Below are positions 29,929 through 40,191 of a DNA stretch of 64,000 nucleotides, in pieces; the first letter of the stretch is position 1, and the number at the start of each line of letters is the position of its first letter. This DNA is from Terrimonas rubra (GTDB lineage: Bacteria; Bacteroidota; Bacteroidia; Chitinophagales; Chitinophagaceae). Location of the stretch: positions 1,550,001 through 1,614,000 of the forward strand of contig NZ_JBHUOZ010000001.1 of assembly GCF_042686025.1 (NCBI RefSeq), written 5' to 3'. Below the pieces are notes generated by a model, which saw only the letters and a program-made list of their open reading frames with translations, made no database searches and was not told where the DNA came from. The position numbers and the translations under genes are program-made.

Positions 29929-31284
29929 GTGACGGAATACATTACTTTATTAGATTATGCAATTTTACCATTTGTACTGGCAATTGTCTATGGAATTGCC
30001 TACAAATATCGGAATAAGCATTATCCCGTAAACCATCCCTGGCGTAAATATTTTATACCGGGTTTAACGGTGAAGATTTTTGGTGCCTTATTTATTTCCA
30101 TGGTGTATGTGTATTATTATGGGGGAGGGGATACGACAGAATATTATTTACAGTCAAAAATTATTAATTCAGCTTTTGATGAATCATTTGTCAAATGGAT
30201 GAAGCTGGTTTTCAGAATCCCGGATGCATTAGATCCCGAATACTATGCTTATACTTCCAGGCTGGTATGGTATGGTGATCCGGGAAGTTATGCAGTTTGT
30301 TCAGTAACGGCATTTTTCAGCCTTTTTTTATTGGGTACTTACCTGCCGGCCGCAGTTCTGTTTGCAGCTATATCCTTCACGGGCGTATGGGCTTTGTTCA
30401 GAACCTTTGCAACGCTGTATAAACATTTAACTGGTCAGATAGCTATTGCCACTTTATTTATACCCTCTACTTTTATCTGGGGGTCCGGTGTTTTTAAAGA
30501 TACGATCTGTTTATTTGCCTTAGGCTGGCTTACATATAGTGTATTCCGGATCTTAGTTAAATACGACTTCAGGTTATCGAACCTGTTATTAGGAGGGGTA
30601 AGTATCTTATTGGTGGCCACCATTAAGATTTATATTTTATTGGCATTTTTACCGGCGGTATTGTTGTGGATATTATTTATATATACCAGTAAAATAAATA
30701 ATAGAGGAAGTCGCTTTTTTTTACGGTTAACCAGTGTTGTTTTAATGGCAGGAGGGGCAATGCTGATTATGCAGTCTTTAGGCGAGGAGGCCTTAGGTAA
30801 ATACTCACTGGATAATCTGGAGGCTACGGCGGCTACAACCCGTGATTGGATATTATACTCGTCGGGTGATGAGGGTTCAGGTTATTCGCTGGGAGAGTTT
30901 GATAATTCGTTTACTGGGATGCTGACAAAGTTCCCTTTGGCTGTTAATGTTACTTTATTCAGGCCGTATCTATGGGAGTCGGGGAAAGTTATTGTTCTTC
31001 TTTCGGCCCTGGAGGCGTTTTTGTTTTTGCTTCTTACTTTAAAAGTATTGTTCGCGGTAGGATTGGCTAAAGTGTACAGGATCACAGTAACAGATCCAAC
31101 TATCCAGTTTTGTATCATTTTTGCCCTGATATTTGCTTTTGCGGTTGGGGTTACATCCTATAATTTCGGTGCATTATCGAGGTATAAAATCCCATGCCTG
31201 CCATTTTACCTGTTATTCCTTATGCTTACTTACTACAAGGGAGTACCCAGAGGTAAAAGGTTAATGCCTAAACTGGGTTTGTAA
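29929..31284 (+). CDS. Wzy-like O-antigen/exopolysaccharide polymerase
   Basis: 451 residues starting at a GTG codon (29929); the first in-frame ATG lies well inside the first membrane segments. About 10-11 hydrophobic helices and a large extracytoplasmic loop (30120-30290 and 30800-30960, with YYYGGGDTTEYYLQSKI and RIPDALDPEYYAYTSR) give the layout of a Wzy polymerase. Sequence identity in this family is low, so the call rests on topology and on the locus, which otherwise lacks a polymerase. It is the only rightward gene in the middle of the locus. Confidence 0.65.
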   Translation: MTEYITLLDYAILPFVLAIVYGIAYKYRNKHYPVNHPWRKYFIPGLTVKIFGALFISMVYVYYYGGGDTTEYYLQSKIINSAFDESFVKWMKLVFRIPDALDPEYYAYTSRLVWYGDPGSYAVCSVTAFFSLFLLGTYLPAAVLFAAISFTGVWALFRTFATLYKHLTGQIAIATLFIPSTFIWGSGVFKDTICLFALGWLTYSVFRILVKYDFRLSNLLLGGVSILLVATIKIYILLAFLPAVLLWILFIYTSKINNRGSRFFLRLTSVVLMAGGAMLIMQSLGEEALGKYSLDNLEATAATTRDWILYSSGDEGSGYSLGEFDNSFTGMLTKFPLAVNVTLFRPYLWESGKVIVLLSALEAFLFLLLTLKVLFAVGLAKVYRITVTDPTIQFCIIFALIFAFAVGVTSYNFGALSRYKIPCLPFYLLFLMLTYYKGVPRGKRLMPKLGL

Positions 31285-31403
31285 TTTACCCGGTGAACCA
31301 TTTCCTGTTATATTCAGCGCAATAGAATACTATAAACTTAGCGGAGCAGCATAAGTACGAGCATAGCTATACTATCCTGCGTAATGATTTTATTATAAAA
31401 AAA

Positions 31404-31424
31404 GAGCCTTCATAAAGAAGGCTC
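31404..31424 (-). terminator. Terminator at the end of the exopolysaccharide operon
   Basis: GAGCCTTC/GAAGGCTC with a 5-nt loop is followed on the minus strand by seven T residues. It lies 14 bp after the last gene of the leftward operon. Confidence 0.88.
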
Positions 31425-31437
31425 CTGTGCGTTTAAT

Positions 31438-32346
31438 CTAATCTAAATAACCAGTATAATAATTTTCGAGGTATTCTTTCAGGCAGACCTTCCAGTCTCG
31501 CATGATGTTAACCCCTCTTAAGTCAAGTTTTTTATCCAATAGTCTTTCAGAAGGTGGCCTAGCTGCAAAATAAGTGTCTTTAAAGTAATCGGAATTTACC
31601 GCGGTAACTTTTATTTCACTATCAAGGTTCAGCATCTTAACCAGTTCCTGTGCTACTTCAAACCTGCCGGTAATACCCCCGCATACCATATTATATAAAC
31701 CCCAGTATTCTTTTTGGATCAATAGTTTCACATTATTGGCAAAGTCATGCGTATAGGTAGGTGTGCCTAATTTGTCATCCACAACAAACAATTCTTTCTG
31801 GCCGTTTTTGATTTGTGCCATAAGTTTTTGGATAAACTTTTTGTCTTTTTTAGGACCAGCTCCCATCATCCATCCGGCACGGCAAACCAGGTATCGCTTA
31901 CAATTTTCCTTTACAAACAACTCGCCTGCATATTTGCTGCGTGCATAATGTCCCAGCGGATTAGGTAAATCCCAGTCATCATAAACATCCTTGCCCCCGT
32001 CAAATATACCAGCCGTGCATATATACAATAAGGGAATATCCAGCTCGTTGGCAATGTACACTGCGTTTTCAACAGCAATGGTATTGGTTCTGTAAGTTTC
32101 GTCTACATTTTGTTCGCAATACTCAAGGCTTGTAAAAGCACCTATATGAAAAAGGTAATCGGGTTTGAAATCCAATACATCTTTTTTGTAAGTCTCATAA
32201 TCCCTGAAATCGAGGTATGAAAGCCAACTTTCGTTTACATCAATATCTGTGCATTTAATATCATATTCATCCTTGAATTTCATATAAAATGCTTCGCCTA
32301 ACATGCCTCCTACACCGGCCATGTAGATTCTCTTTTTTGTACTCAT
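31438..32346 (-). CDS. RmlD-like sugar-nucleotide reductase (SDR)
   Basis: 302 residues. An N-terminal Rossmann motif (MAGVGGMLGEAFY), HIGAFTSLEYCEQNVDETYRTN, a catalytic YARSKYAGE and the RmlD-like GTPTYTHDFANNVKLL are present. Family members reduce dTDP-4-keto-sugars. With RfbA and RfbB in the same operon it could make a dTDP-deoxyhexose. No RmlC epimerase is present, so the product need not be L-rhamnose. It is the last gene before the terminator. Confidence 0.82.
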   Translation of the reverse strand: MSTKKRIYMAGVGGMLGEAFYMKFKDEYDIKCTDIDVNESWLSYLDFRDYETYKKDVLDFKPDYLFHIGAFTSLEYCEQNVDETYRTNTIAVENAVYIANELDIPLLYICTAGIFDGGKDVYDDWDLPNPLGHYARSKYAGELFVKENCKRYLVCRAGWMMGAGPKKDKKFIQKLMAQIKNGQKELFVVDDKLGTPTYTHDFANNVKLLIQKEYWGLYNMVCGGITGRFEVAQELVKMLNLDSEIKVTAVNSDYFKDTYFAARPPSERLLDKKLDLRGVNIMRDWKVCLKEYLENYYTGYLD

Positions 32347-32356
32347 ATTTGTTGAA

Positions 32357-33454
32357 TTAACTGGTAATTGTTTTAAATGCGTTTAAATATTTGGGTAAGT
32401 TTGCTTCAGTTGAATATTGTTCTACCACACGTTTGCGTCCCATTTCTCCCATTTTCTTTCTTAACTCAAAATCGTCTATCAGTTGTTTTAATTTTTCAAC
32501 CCATTCGTCTTGTTCCAGAGCCATAAATCCTTGTACTCCGTCCTCCATGATCCTGTAATTAGTTCCATATGCCGTTGCCACAAACGGAATGCCTATCGCC
32601 ATGTAGGTAAGTGCTTTTAAACTACTTTTTCCCAGGCTCCATTCATTAGCGGGTATAGGATATAAACCAATATCAAAAGTATGTAAATCCATGACTTCTG
32701 TATTTGCGTTCCAGTCAATATATTCTGTAGGAACGCCCTCCATTTGATAGTATTTATTGGCAATAACTTTTAACGTGAAGGAACGTTCCTGCGCCAGTTT
32801 AGATAATGCCGGTTGAATAAGATCCAGGAAAGGAAGGGTGCTATGTGTACCTGTCCAGCCTATAACTAAGGGTTTACCGGAAGCTTCTTTATTAACAGGA
32901 ACAAATCTCCGGGTGTCAAAAGTAGAGGAGATGTCTACCACATTTTTATGCTTATTAAGGCTGAGGGCAATTTCTTCAAGTTTGGGTGTACATACGATTA
33001 CATAGGTTGCATTTTTCATTAAAACGACCGGCTTTTTGGTGCCTTTTAGTTTTTGAATAAAACTTTGTTTCCCATGACCTGAACCTGTTTTAAATAACAT
33101 ATCATCTATATCATATATTATTTTCTTTCTAAAAACACAAAAGAGTCTTTCAAACAGGGGCGGACCAAGTGGGGTAATCCATAAGTTCACAAAAATAATA
33201 TCGTAAAACGGGGCCCGCATCAAATCAAAGGTCCTGCGTAAATAGCCCATAACAACCCAGAAAATTTTTTCTAAGGTATGGCCGGGTTTATAAATAATTT
33301 TCCAGAACCTGCTGGATTGAAAGTTAGAGATGGTAAACTGGTACCCCGATTTTTCCAGGTCCGGTATATATTGTTCATATTTTAATCTTTGCGTAGCAGC
33401 AGTTCCGCGAGGACTGGGGCAGAGAACTAAAACCTTTTTTTTCCGATTGTGCAT
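32357..33454 (-). CDS. Glycosyltransferase family 4
   Basis: 365 residues of GT-B fold: VLVLCPSPRGTAATQRLKYEQY at the N-terminus, DIDDMLF, IGWTGTHSTLPFLDL and the donor-binding YPIPANEWSLGKSSLKALTYMAIGIPFVAT. It is placed 10 bp upstream of the RmlD-like gene. Donor and acceptor sugars are unknown. Confidence 0.85.
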   Translation of the reverse strand: MHNRKKKVLVLCPSPRGTAATQRLKYEQYIPDLEKSGYQFTISNFQSSRFWKIIYKPGHTLEKIFWVVMGYLRRTFDLMRAPFYDIIFVNLWITPLGPPLFERLFCVFRKKIIYDIDDMLFKTGSGHGKQSFIQKLKGTKKPVVLMKNATYVIVCTPKLEEIALSLNKHKNVVDISSTFDTRRFVPVNKEASGKPLVIGWTGTHSTLPFLDLIQPALSKLAQERSFTLKVIANKYYQMEGVPTEYIDWNANTEVMDLHTFDIGLYPIPANEWSLGKSSLKALTYMAIGIPFVATAYGTNYRIMEDGVQGFMALEQDEWVEKLKQLIDDFELRKKMGEMGRKRVVEQYSTEANLPKYLNAFKTITS

Positions 33455-33519
33455 TTTTATGATCTAAATCTGTTTGCAGTATTGCTAATGATCAAACTTT
33501 TTTATTGAAAGGAAGCCTT

Positions 33520-34749
33520 TTATAAAAGTCCTTTATAAATAGCTGCATATTGTTCCACGCCTTTGGCGAGTGAAAAGTAGCTCAATGCTCCGGCACGTAT
33601 ATGTTCTGGATCGAAAGAATGATGGTCTTTCATCTTGTCAATCCCTTTATTGTATTCAGAATTGGTAAAATGATCAATTGCATAGCCCGAAGCGTACTCT
33701 TCAACAATTAAATCAGTGTCTCCCATATTGCTGTTACAGATAATAGGTTTACCCATTGACATGATCTCGCCCTGTTTCGTTGGGGAGGAAGCTCTTTTTG
33801 AATAAGAAGGTTTAATAAAAAATATGGAGTAGTCGCATATGGCTATATAACCCGGCATTTCATTTCGTTTGGCAGAAACGATCCGGAGATGATTATCGGG
33901 TATGCCCAATAGCCTGGAAACTTTAAATATGGATTCAGGAGGATCCGGCGTTACAAAAAGAAATATTGTATCAGCGTTGTTTTGTAACAGTTGTTGATAG
34001 TAGGCAAGCATTTCGTTTAATAAATACCAGGTACCAATAGACCCATAATAGGCAATGATGGTTTGCCCGCTTTTTATCTGCAATCTGTCTTTTAAGCTTA
34101 GGATATCGTTTTCACTGATTTTCCCGGGATTAAAATGTTCAGTGTCAACACAGCAGGGGATAACGGTCAGGGGAATTGCAGATGACTTTAATTGTGGCCA
34201 GCTAAGAATTTCTTTTTTTGCATTATGCGTTAACGAGATCGTATGATCGGCATTATTTAAAAAAGCGATCTCCTTTTTCTTAAAAAAGCGATAAACTGTT
34301 TTGTATAAAAAATTTGATTGAGGCCAAAGGCCGCCATCCACCCGTTCATCGGCCCAAAGCCCCCGCATATCAAAGATGAACCGGGTTCCATATCTTTCTT
34401 TCATCCTTAAACCAACCAGGGACGCTATATAACTTCTGCAGTGAACAATGGAAAAGTTAGTCTTTTTATGCAGCAGGGTAGTTAACCGTCTCATTTGTCG
34501 TATATCATTTATGGTTGATAAAACGGGCGGTTTTTTGGTATACATTAACGGGTGCCATTCAATATTGTTTTTTTGACAAATTGCTTCAATGATAGCTTTG
34601 TCAGTGGCATATCTTTCTTTTTTTTCAAAACTGATAAGTGTAAACTTATATCCCTGTTGGGTTAGACCGCATATATATGGTAAAACCTGCGATTGACCCA
34701 GCGGATCTGTCATGCCGTCGTATGAGAGGTATAATACCGGAACACTCAT
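33520..34749 (-). CDS. Glycosyltransferase, GT-B fold
   Basis: 409 residues. LYLSYDGMTDPLGQSQVLPYI, FDMRGLWADERVDGG, the UDP-binding region IAYYGSIGTWYLLNEMLAYY and PTKQGEIMSMGKPIICNSNMGDTD support a GT4-type transferase. It acts in the cytoplasm on lipid-linked intermediates. It is in the long leftward operon. Confidence 0.85.
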   Translation of the reverse strand: MSVPVLYLSYDGMTDPLGQSQVLPYICGLTQQGYKFTLISFEKKERYATDKAIIEAICQKNNIEWHPLMYTKKPPVLSTINDIRQMRRLTTLLHKKTNFSIVHCRSYIASLVGLRMKERYGTRFIFDMRGLWADERVDGGLWPQSNFLYKTVYRFFKKKEIAFLNNADHTISLTHNAKKEILSWPQLKSSAIPLTVIPCCVDTEHFNPGKISENDILSLKDRLQIKSGQTIIAYYGSIGTWYLLNEMLAYYQQLLQNNADTIFLFVTPDPPESIFKVSRLLGIPDNHLRIVSAKRNEMPGYIAICDYSIFFIKPSYSKRASSPTKQGEIMSMGKPIICNSNMGDTDLIVEEYASGYAIDHFTNSEYNKGIDKMKDHHSFDPEHIRAGALSYFSLAKGVEQYAAIYKGLL

Positions 34750-34799
34750 TGAATATTTGTTGTAAAAATTATTAGTATTTTTTGTTAAACGGGCTGTGG

Positions 34800-37151
34800 T
34801 TATTCCTGGTAGGAAAAACGTTGCAAACTGGTGATGTTAGGAATATTTTTGAAACTCCAGGTCGGGTGTCCGAAAAAGGCGGTCCATATTTTACCTCTCC
34901 ATGCTGGCTGTACCTGAACTTTATAAATATCTTTTACTCCTGTAGCTACTCTCTTCAACTGCTCACCATTGGGGGCAATCAGGTAGCCCCTGCCATTTGT
35001 GCCCTCCGGCTGTGCATCAAAAAAAATAATTTCGGTTACATCAGAAGGCACATAAAAGTATTGTGCCGGGTAAGCAAAATTGTCAAAATCTTCCTGACCG
35101 GGTACTTTAAGCAAAACAATTCCCTGTGTGTTTACCTTGAGCCGGTTAAAACCATTACTTAACTGCACATAATACTTTTTATTCTTCTCAACCGTGAACG
35201 TTATTTTTTTCAGGTAATAGGTCTCGTTATTAATTATTTCAGTATGACTGTAATTTTCTTTTCCAATTTTTTCATTGCTGATAGATTGATCATCTGTAAA
35301 TATTCGCAGGCTTGTTTCTCCCTGTGCACCGGCATCCAGCTGAACTTTTCCAGAGAAGGGTGCCACAAAATAAAAATTCGCTGAGATGCGGCCAAAACGC
35401 CAGGCCATATCAGGAATGGGTTCTATAAACCCGACTTTTGAAGGGTCAAACTTTTTTTCACTGATGGCAAATTTTGCCGGAACTTTTTTCAGGGTAGTGC
35501 TAAACTCTTTTTCGATCTGGCTGCTGTTAATAGCTGCGGCCCTGCCTTCTATCTTGTTCAGGTTAAACGGGGCAATGTAATTTTGGCCAACAAACGCAGC
35601 GGTCTGTACCATCATTAAATGGTGAATACTGTATAAATAGTTGAATATTTTATCCCTGCTGGCCTGTGAACCATCATGTTCGTAATAAAGTTTAATAAAA
35701 AGTGCATAAGCTTTTAACTCATTAATACGTTTCCATTCTGGTGTATTTTCGCCAGCTTTGGCAGCAGCCTCGTTTAAGTCATGAAAGGTTAATGATACTT
35801 CTCCGGCGCCTTGATAGTTTAAACTCCACCGGTCAAACATTTTTTTCATAATGTCTGAGGCTTTCCCAAAACAATCCGTTAAATATTGGCGGTACAATTT
35901 TTCAAAGTCAGCGTTACTGTTCCATTGTAGTTGTCCGGCTAACCACAAAGCATGACCCATAGGGCCGGCGGCATCTGTTGTTTCCAGGTATATACCGTCT
36001 ATTTTATTTTTGTTCCAGAATTTCAGTTTGCGTGGTATATCGTAAATATTGAACTGTGGCATGCCCAGGCTCCATTGGGTGATATTCCAATAGTCATATA
36101 TGCCCATATTGCCTTCTACAGAATTTGCCCATACTCTTACCATCTCATCGGGTAAGTATGCTTTTTGAAAAGCGTAGGGGATTATTACCGGGTATACATT
36201 TTTACGTAACTTAAAGGAGGGTACCAGCGCATTGGTTGCTCCGTCGCCGTAAGCATAGGCGGTAATAACTACTTTATTATTATTGGTATAATCTTTTGCC
36301 ACTTCATTGGCCAGCCACCACCATTTGTCAGCGTGATTTTTAATACCTTTCATGTTTTGTGGTAAGGGGTCGTCACTGCCGCCTCTGCCATCTTCGGGAT
36401 CAACACTTAACGCGATAAAGGGAGTTTTTGCCTGTTTATAAACAGTATGTACCCAGTTTTTATAGGCCTGAACGGCTGCCGGGTTTTCAATCTTTATCCG
36501 CCCGTTTTGTAATCCGTTTGTATTGGTAAACCAATTGGGGTTAGCCGTTAGCAATGCTTTATTTTGTAAGTAAAATGCATGGCCCGTATGTCCTTCTGTA
36601 TTAAAATCCACATTAAACCTATTCCTTCTTTTCCAGGCCAGCCATTTGGTTTTATAATTGTTCTGAGGATCAAAAAAGGGTTTTTCGTTAAAGTCCAGGC
36701 CGCCTGTGCCAAAAAAATCCCTGTTTCTGAACGATGGTTTAATCCAGGCGCCCTGTACATTGATCGCGGGTAATTTGGCGGGTTTAATGAACCAGTTATC
36801 TCCCGGACCATACCACCTGAATCCTAACAGGTCGAGGTAGGTATAAATGGCATTTTCAAGGCTTTGTTGGGTTGTATACTGTATCACAGTACGTTTATCC
36901 TGTACCGATAGATAAAATTCCTGCCCTGTCCTGTTCTCCATTTCGGTAGAAGCAATGCTTATTTCCCCCACATCATAATTGTTTAAACAGTTTTGTAAAT
37001 CAGATATGGCATCTGTTGTTGTACCGGAATAAACAATTTTTGTTTTATTGGTCAGTGTAATTTTTTTCTGGGCAGATGCGCACTGCCAGTTAAAAACTAT
37101 ATTGACGAATAATAATATTAAAGCTGCGAACTGCTTCAGGTATTTTAACAT
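34800..37151 (-). CDS. DUF4838 domain protein, secreted glycoside-hydrolase-like
   Basis: The start at 37151 (MLKYLKQFAALILLFVN), 3 bp past the asnB stop codon, gives 783 residues with a signal peptide; an ATG at 37166 would overlap asnB. After an N-terminal alpha-glucuronidase-type domain (TYLDLLGFRWYGPGDNWF) comes DUF4838 (SVDPEDGRGGSDDPLPQN, NVYPVIIPYAFQKAYLPDEMVRVW, GIYDYWNITQW). The C-terminus has beta-sandwich character. DUF4838 proteins are thought to act on uronic-acid-containing glycans. Inside a biosynthesis operon it could trim or edit the exported polymer. The catalytic residues are not established. Confidence 0.8.
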   Translation of the reverse strand: MLKYLKQFAALILLFVNIVFNWQCASAQKKITLTNKTKIVYSGTTTDAISDLQNCLNNYDVGEISIASTEMENRTGQEFYLSVQDKRTVIQYTTQQSLENAIYTYLDLLGFRWYGPGDNWFIKPAKLPAINVQGAWIKPSFRNRDFFGTGGLDFNEKPFFDPQNNYKTKWLAWKRRNRFNVDFNTEGHTGHAFYLQNKALLTANPNWFTNTNGLQNGRIKIENPAAVQAYKNWVHTVYKQAKTPFIALSVDPEDGRGGSDDPLPQNMKGIKNHADKWWWLANEVAKDYTNNNKVVITAYAYGDGATNALVPSFKLRKNVYPVIIPYAFQKAYLPDEMVRVWANSVEGNMGIYDYWNITQWSLGMPQFNIYDIPRKLKFWNKNKIDGIYLETTDAAGPMGHALWLAGQLQWNSNADFEKLYRQYLTDCFGKASDIMKKMFDRWSLNYQGAGEVSLTFHDLNEAAAKAGENTPEWKRINELKAYALFIKLYYEHDGSQASRDKIFNYLYSIHHLMMVQTAAFVGQNYIAPFNLNKIEGRAAAINSSQIEKEFSTTLKKVPAKFAISEKKFDPSKVGFIEPIPDMAWRFGRISANFYFVAPFSGKVQLDAGAQGETSLRIFTDDQSISNEKIGKENYSHTEIINNETYYLKKITFTVEKNKKYYVQLSNGFNRLKVNTQGIVLLKVPGQEDFDNFAYPAQYFYVPSDVTEIIFFDAQPEGTNGRGYLIAPNGEQLKRVATGVKDIYKVQVQPAWRGKIWTAFFGHPTWSFKNIPNITSLQRFSYQE

Positions 37152-37153
37152 TT

Positions 37154-39058
37154 TTAATCCACCCATTTTTCATACCACATTTGGAACATTAATAAATACC
37201 ATATCTGCAGGTATTTTTCAGTTCGGCCATTAAAAAAGTCCTTAACCAGTTTATTGGTTGTAGCTGTATTAAACAGGCCGTGTTTTTGTAGATTCTTTTC
37301 GCCCAGGTATGTTTCAACCAGGGGTTTTAGTTCGGCACTTAACCATTTTTGTACCGGGATGCCAAAACCCATTTTGGGACGCTCCATAATGAACTGTGGT
37401 ATGTACTTATGAACAATTTGTTTGAGAATATATTTTTTGGATCCGTTATGATATTTATACGAGATAGGCAATCTGGCTGCCCATTCTATGATAGACTGAT
37501 CCAGGAAGGGTTCTCTGCCTTCCAGGCTTGCACTCATCGTTGCCCGGTCCACCTTTTGTAAAATATCATCCACCATATAGGTCTTGTAGTCGATGGCCAT
37601 CATGTATGATACTTCATCATAAAAAGCCTCCTTTAACTCATCACTGGTATGTGCGGTAATTAAACTTTTAGTGGGCTTATTCATGATGTTTTCAATTTCC
37701 TTATCACTGAAAACTATACTTAAATTTTTCAATAGTTCATTTGGCGACGGATCGAGTAGCAGGTTCTTTAATTTGTCATAGCGGCTATGAAAATTAGGTT
37801 TGTTTTTTAAAACAGGGATTTGTTCGGAGGATACCAGGTTCATTCCTGTGGCCATGGTTTTCCGTAAAAAAGCAGGAATTTTTCTTAATTTGTTACCATA
37901 GCGGCTAACATAGTCGTACCGGTTATAACCGGCAAAAATTTCATCTCCCGCGTCTGCCGAAAGGGCTACCGTCACTTCCCGGCGTGCAAGACGGCTTACG
38001 AGTATAGTAGGTATGGCACTGCTGTCCGCAAAGGGCTCATCATAATAGAACGGCAGCTCCGGTATAATATCCAGGGCTTCTTTGGAAGTGCAAAAATACT
38101 CAGTGTGGTCTGTTCCTAAGTGTTGTGCTATTTGCTTGGCAAAAGGGGCCTCGTTTAGTTTGTCATCGGTACTGCCAATGGTAAAAGTTTTTAACTTCTC
38201 TGTACTGTTTTTCTGCAAAAGTGCAGTGACACAGGAGCTGTCATACCCGCCACTTAAAAAAACACCTACCGGAACATCGGCTACCATCCTGTACTGGAAT
38301 GCTTTTTCTAATATCTTTTCAGTTTCAGTGATCGCCTCGTTTAAACTGATATCCAGCTTGGGCTGGTTGTAATAAGTGTATACGTTCCAGTATTGTTTTA
38401 GTTCAATCTCTTTGCTCTTGAGATTAAATTTCATTAAATGCCCGGGGGGCAGCTTATGCGTGTGTTCGAAAATTGTATAAGGACCCGATACATAGCCATA
38501 TTGTAAATAGGATCCAACTGCCGCCGCATTGATGTTTTTTTCAAATGCGGGATGTGCCATTAAACACTTTAGCTCTGATCCGAATAAGAAAAGATCATTG
38601 TTAAAATAATAATTAAAAGGCTTAACGCCTGCCCTGTCACGAATGCAAATGATTTGTTCTTTTGAGCTGTCATAGATAGCGATGGCAAACATACCGTGCC
38701 ATTTCTGAATGCATGTTTCACCCCATTCTTTCCAGCTATGTAAAATCACTTCTGTATCGGAATGTGTAACAAACGTATGACCCAATTGAATGAGCTCCGC
38801 CCTTATTTCCTGGTAATTGTATATTTCGCCATTAAACACGATGGTAAGATCTTCATAAAACATCGGTTGGTCCGCCGCGTGGCTTAAGTCAATAATAGAT
38901 AAACGACGATGCCCTAAGCCTATTGAATAGCTGCCCTTTTCAATAAAGTGTTCTGAATTGCCATCAGGACCCCGGTGGGGCATACTGGCAGTCATTGCTT
39001 TAATATTCGCTAATGTACTTTTATTTTTAAAATCGATAAGCCCTGTAATCCCACACAT
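37154..39058 (-). CDS. asnB: Asparagine synthase, glutamine-hydrolysing type
   Basis: 634 residues. The N-terminal nucleophile Cys2 (MCGITGLIDF) and glutaminase motifs RGPDGN, GHRRLSIIDLS, VFNGEIYNYQE are followed by the synthetase domain with SGGYDSS, the ATP pyrophosphatase loop. AsnB copies in polysaccharide clusters commonly amidate sugar acids rather than make asparagine. A role in glycan amidation is therefore likely here, though not proven. Confidence 0.92.
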   Translation of the reverse strand: MCGITGLIDFKNKSTLANIKAMTASMPHRGPDGNSEHFIEKGSYSIGLGHRRLSIIDLSHAADQPMFYEDLTIVFNGEIYNYQEIRAELIQLGHTFVTHSDTEVILHSWKEWGETCIQKWHGMFAIAIYDSSKEQIICIRDRAGVKPFNYYFNNDLFLFGSELKCLMAHPAFEKNINAAAVGSYLQYGYVSGPYTIFEHTHKLPPGHLMKFNLKSKEIELKQYWNVYTYYNQPKLDISLNEAITETEKILEKAFQYRMVADVPVGVFLSGGYDSSCVTALLQKNSTEKLKTFTIGSTDDKLNEAPFAKQIAQHLGTDHTEYFCTSKEALDIIPELPFYYDEPFADSSAIPTILVSRLARREVTVALSADAGDEIFAGYNRYDYVSRYGNKLRKIPAFLRKTMATGMNLVSSEQIPVLKNKPNFHSRYDKLKNLLLDPSPNELLKNLSIVFSDKEIENIMNKPTKSLITAHTSDELKEAFYDEVSYMMAIDYKTYMVDDILQKVDRATMSASLEGREPFLDQSIIEWAARLPISYKYHNGSKKYILKQIVHKYIPQFIMERPKMGFGIPVQKWLSAELKPLVETYLGEKNLQKHGLFNTATTNKLVKDFFNGRTEKYLQIWYLLMFQMWYEKWVD

Positions 39059-39144
39059 ATTTCGTCTTTCTTATTAATTAAATATTGTAACTCAAGGGTT
39101 AAGTAACTACAAATAAGTTCCTAAAATATTTAGGTGAGTGTATA

Positions 39145-40191
39145 TCAATGCTGATATATATCCCGCAGCCCTTCTAAAAAAACGGGTTTAGAGTATTTTT
39201 GTAACAAATATTTATATTCGCTTGCAACTGCTGTAATACCGTTTTGATATATGTCTGTAACCTTATTAAAAAAATCATCGCTGTCAGCCTTTTTAAAGAA
39301 ATACGCTGAATCTGGTGCTATTTCTTTAAACGCCGGAATATCAGAAATTAAAACCGGTAAACCTGCTGCAACTGCTTCAATTAAAGCTATGCCAAATGTC
39401 TCGGAAGTAGAACAGGAGCAGTACAGGTCATACTGTTGTAATAATGCAGGTGTGCTTTTTTGTTTACCGCAAAACTTTAGAGCCGTAATGCCTCTCCTGT
39501 GCAGTTCATTGATATATATTTCCATGCTATCACCTTCACCAAAAACATCCATTTTAATGGGATATTGTTTCAGCTTTTCAAAAGCTGGTAACAACACATC
39601 ATATCCCTTTTCGTGAATAATATTGCCTACCGCAACAATTTTTAAGGGTGTACCCTTTGTATAGGGGTATAACTTTAGCTCACTATTGGCCGGTGTATTT
39701 ACAAAATTAGGTAAACAACTGTTTTGCCCTTTAGGGAAATGTTGTTTCAGAATACCATACACATAGTCTGAAACTGCAACCCGCCGAAGGTTCCGGTGAC
39801 CAATAGTTTTGTCAATAATTAATTGAAGCCGCACCTTATAATTACTCAACATAGTATCAAAATCGGCAAAATGATAATGATTGATGAGTTTTTTTCTCTT
39901 TGGCGTTGCTAACCTAGAAATTATATTGGTCCAGTAGGAGTGACTATGAACAATATCTATATTTTCTTTTGCAATTATTTTTTTTAACCTGCTTACTATT
40001 TTAAAGAGATTCTTTACGGGGTTGCCGTCTAAGTTATAACAGGCATATTGATTGGTGATCTCCCGGTAAAAATTTGTATCAGAGAAAGTTACAATTACAT
40101 GGTCGTGTTCTTTCAACTCCGGAATATAATTTGTCAATAAGGTTTCCGCTCCTCCATATCCTAAGCTATCAATAAAGTGTAATATCTTCAT
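39145..40191 (-). CDS. Glycosyltransferase family 4
   Basis: 348 residues. HFIDSLGYGGAETLLTNYI at the N-terminus, IVHSHSYWTNIISRLA, AVGNIIHEKGYDVLLPAFEKL and the EX7E motif STSETFGIALIEAVAAGLPVL are standard for GT4. Its start overlaps the amidotransferase stop by 1 bp. Confidence 0.92.
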   Translation of the reverse strand: MKILHFIDSLGYGGAETLLTNYIPELKEHDHVIVTFSDTNFYREITNQYACYNLDGNPVKNLFKIVSRLKKIIAKENIDIVHSHSYWTNIISRLATPKRKKLINHYHFADFDTMLSNYKVRLQLIIDKTIGHRNLRRVAVSDYVYGILKQHFPKGQNSCLPNFVNTPANSELKLYPYTKGTPLKIVAVGNIIHEKGYDVLLPAFEKLKQYPIKMDVFGEGDSMEIYINELHRRGITALKFCGKQKSTPALLQQYDLYCSCSTSETFGIALIEAVAAGLPVLISDIPAFKEIAPDSAYFFKKADSDDFFNKVTDIYQNGITAVASEYKYLLQKYSKPVFLEGLRDIYQH

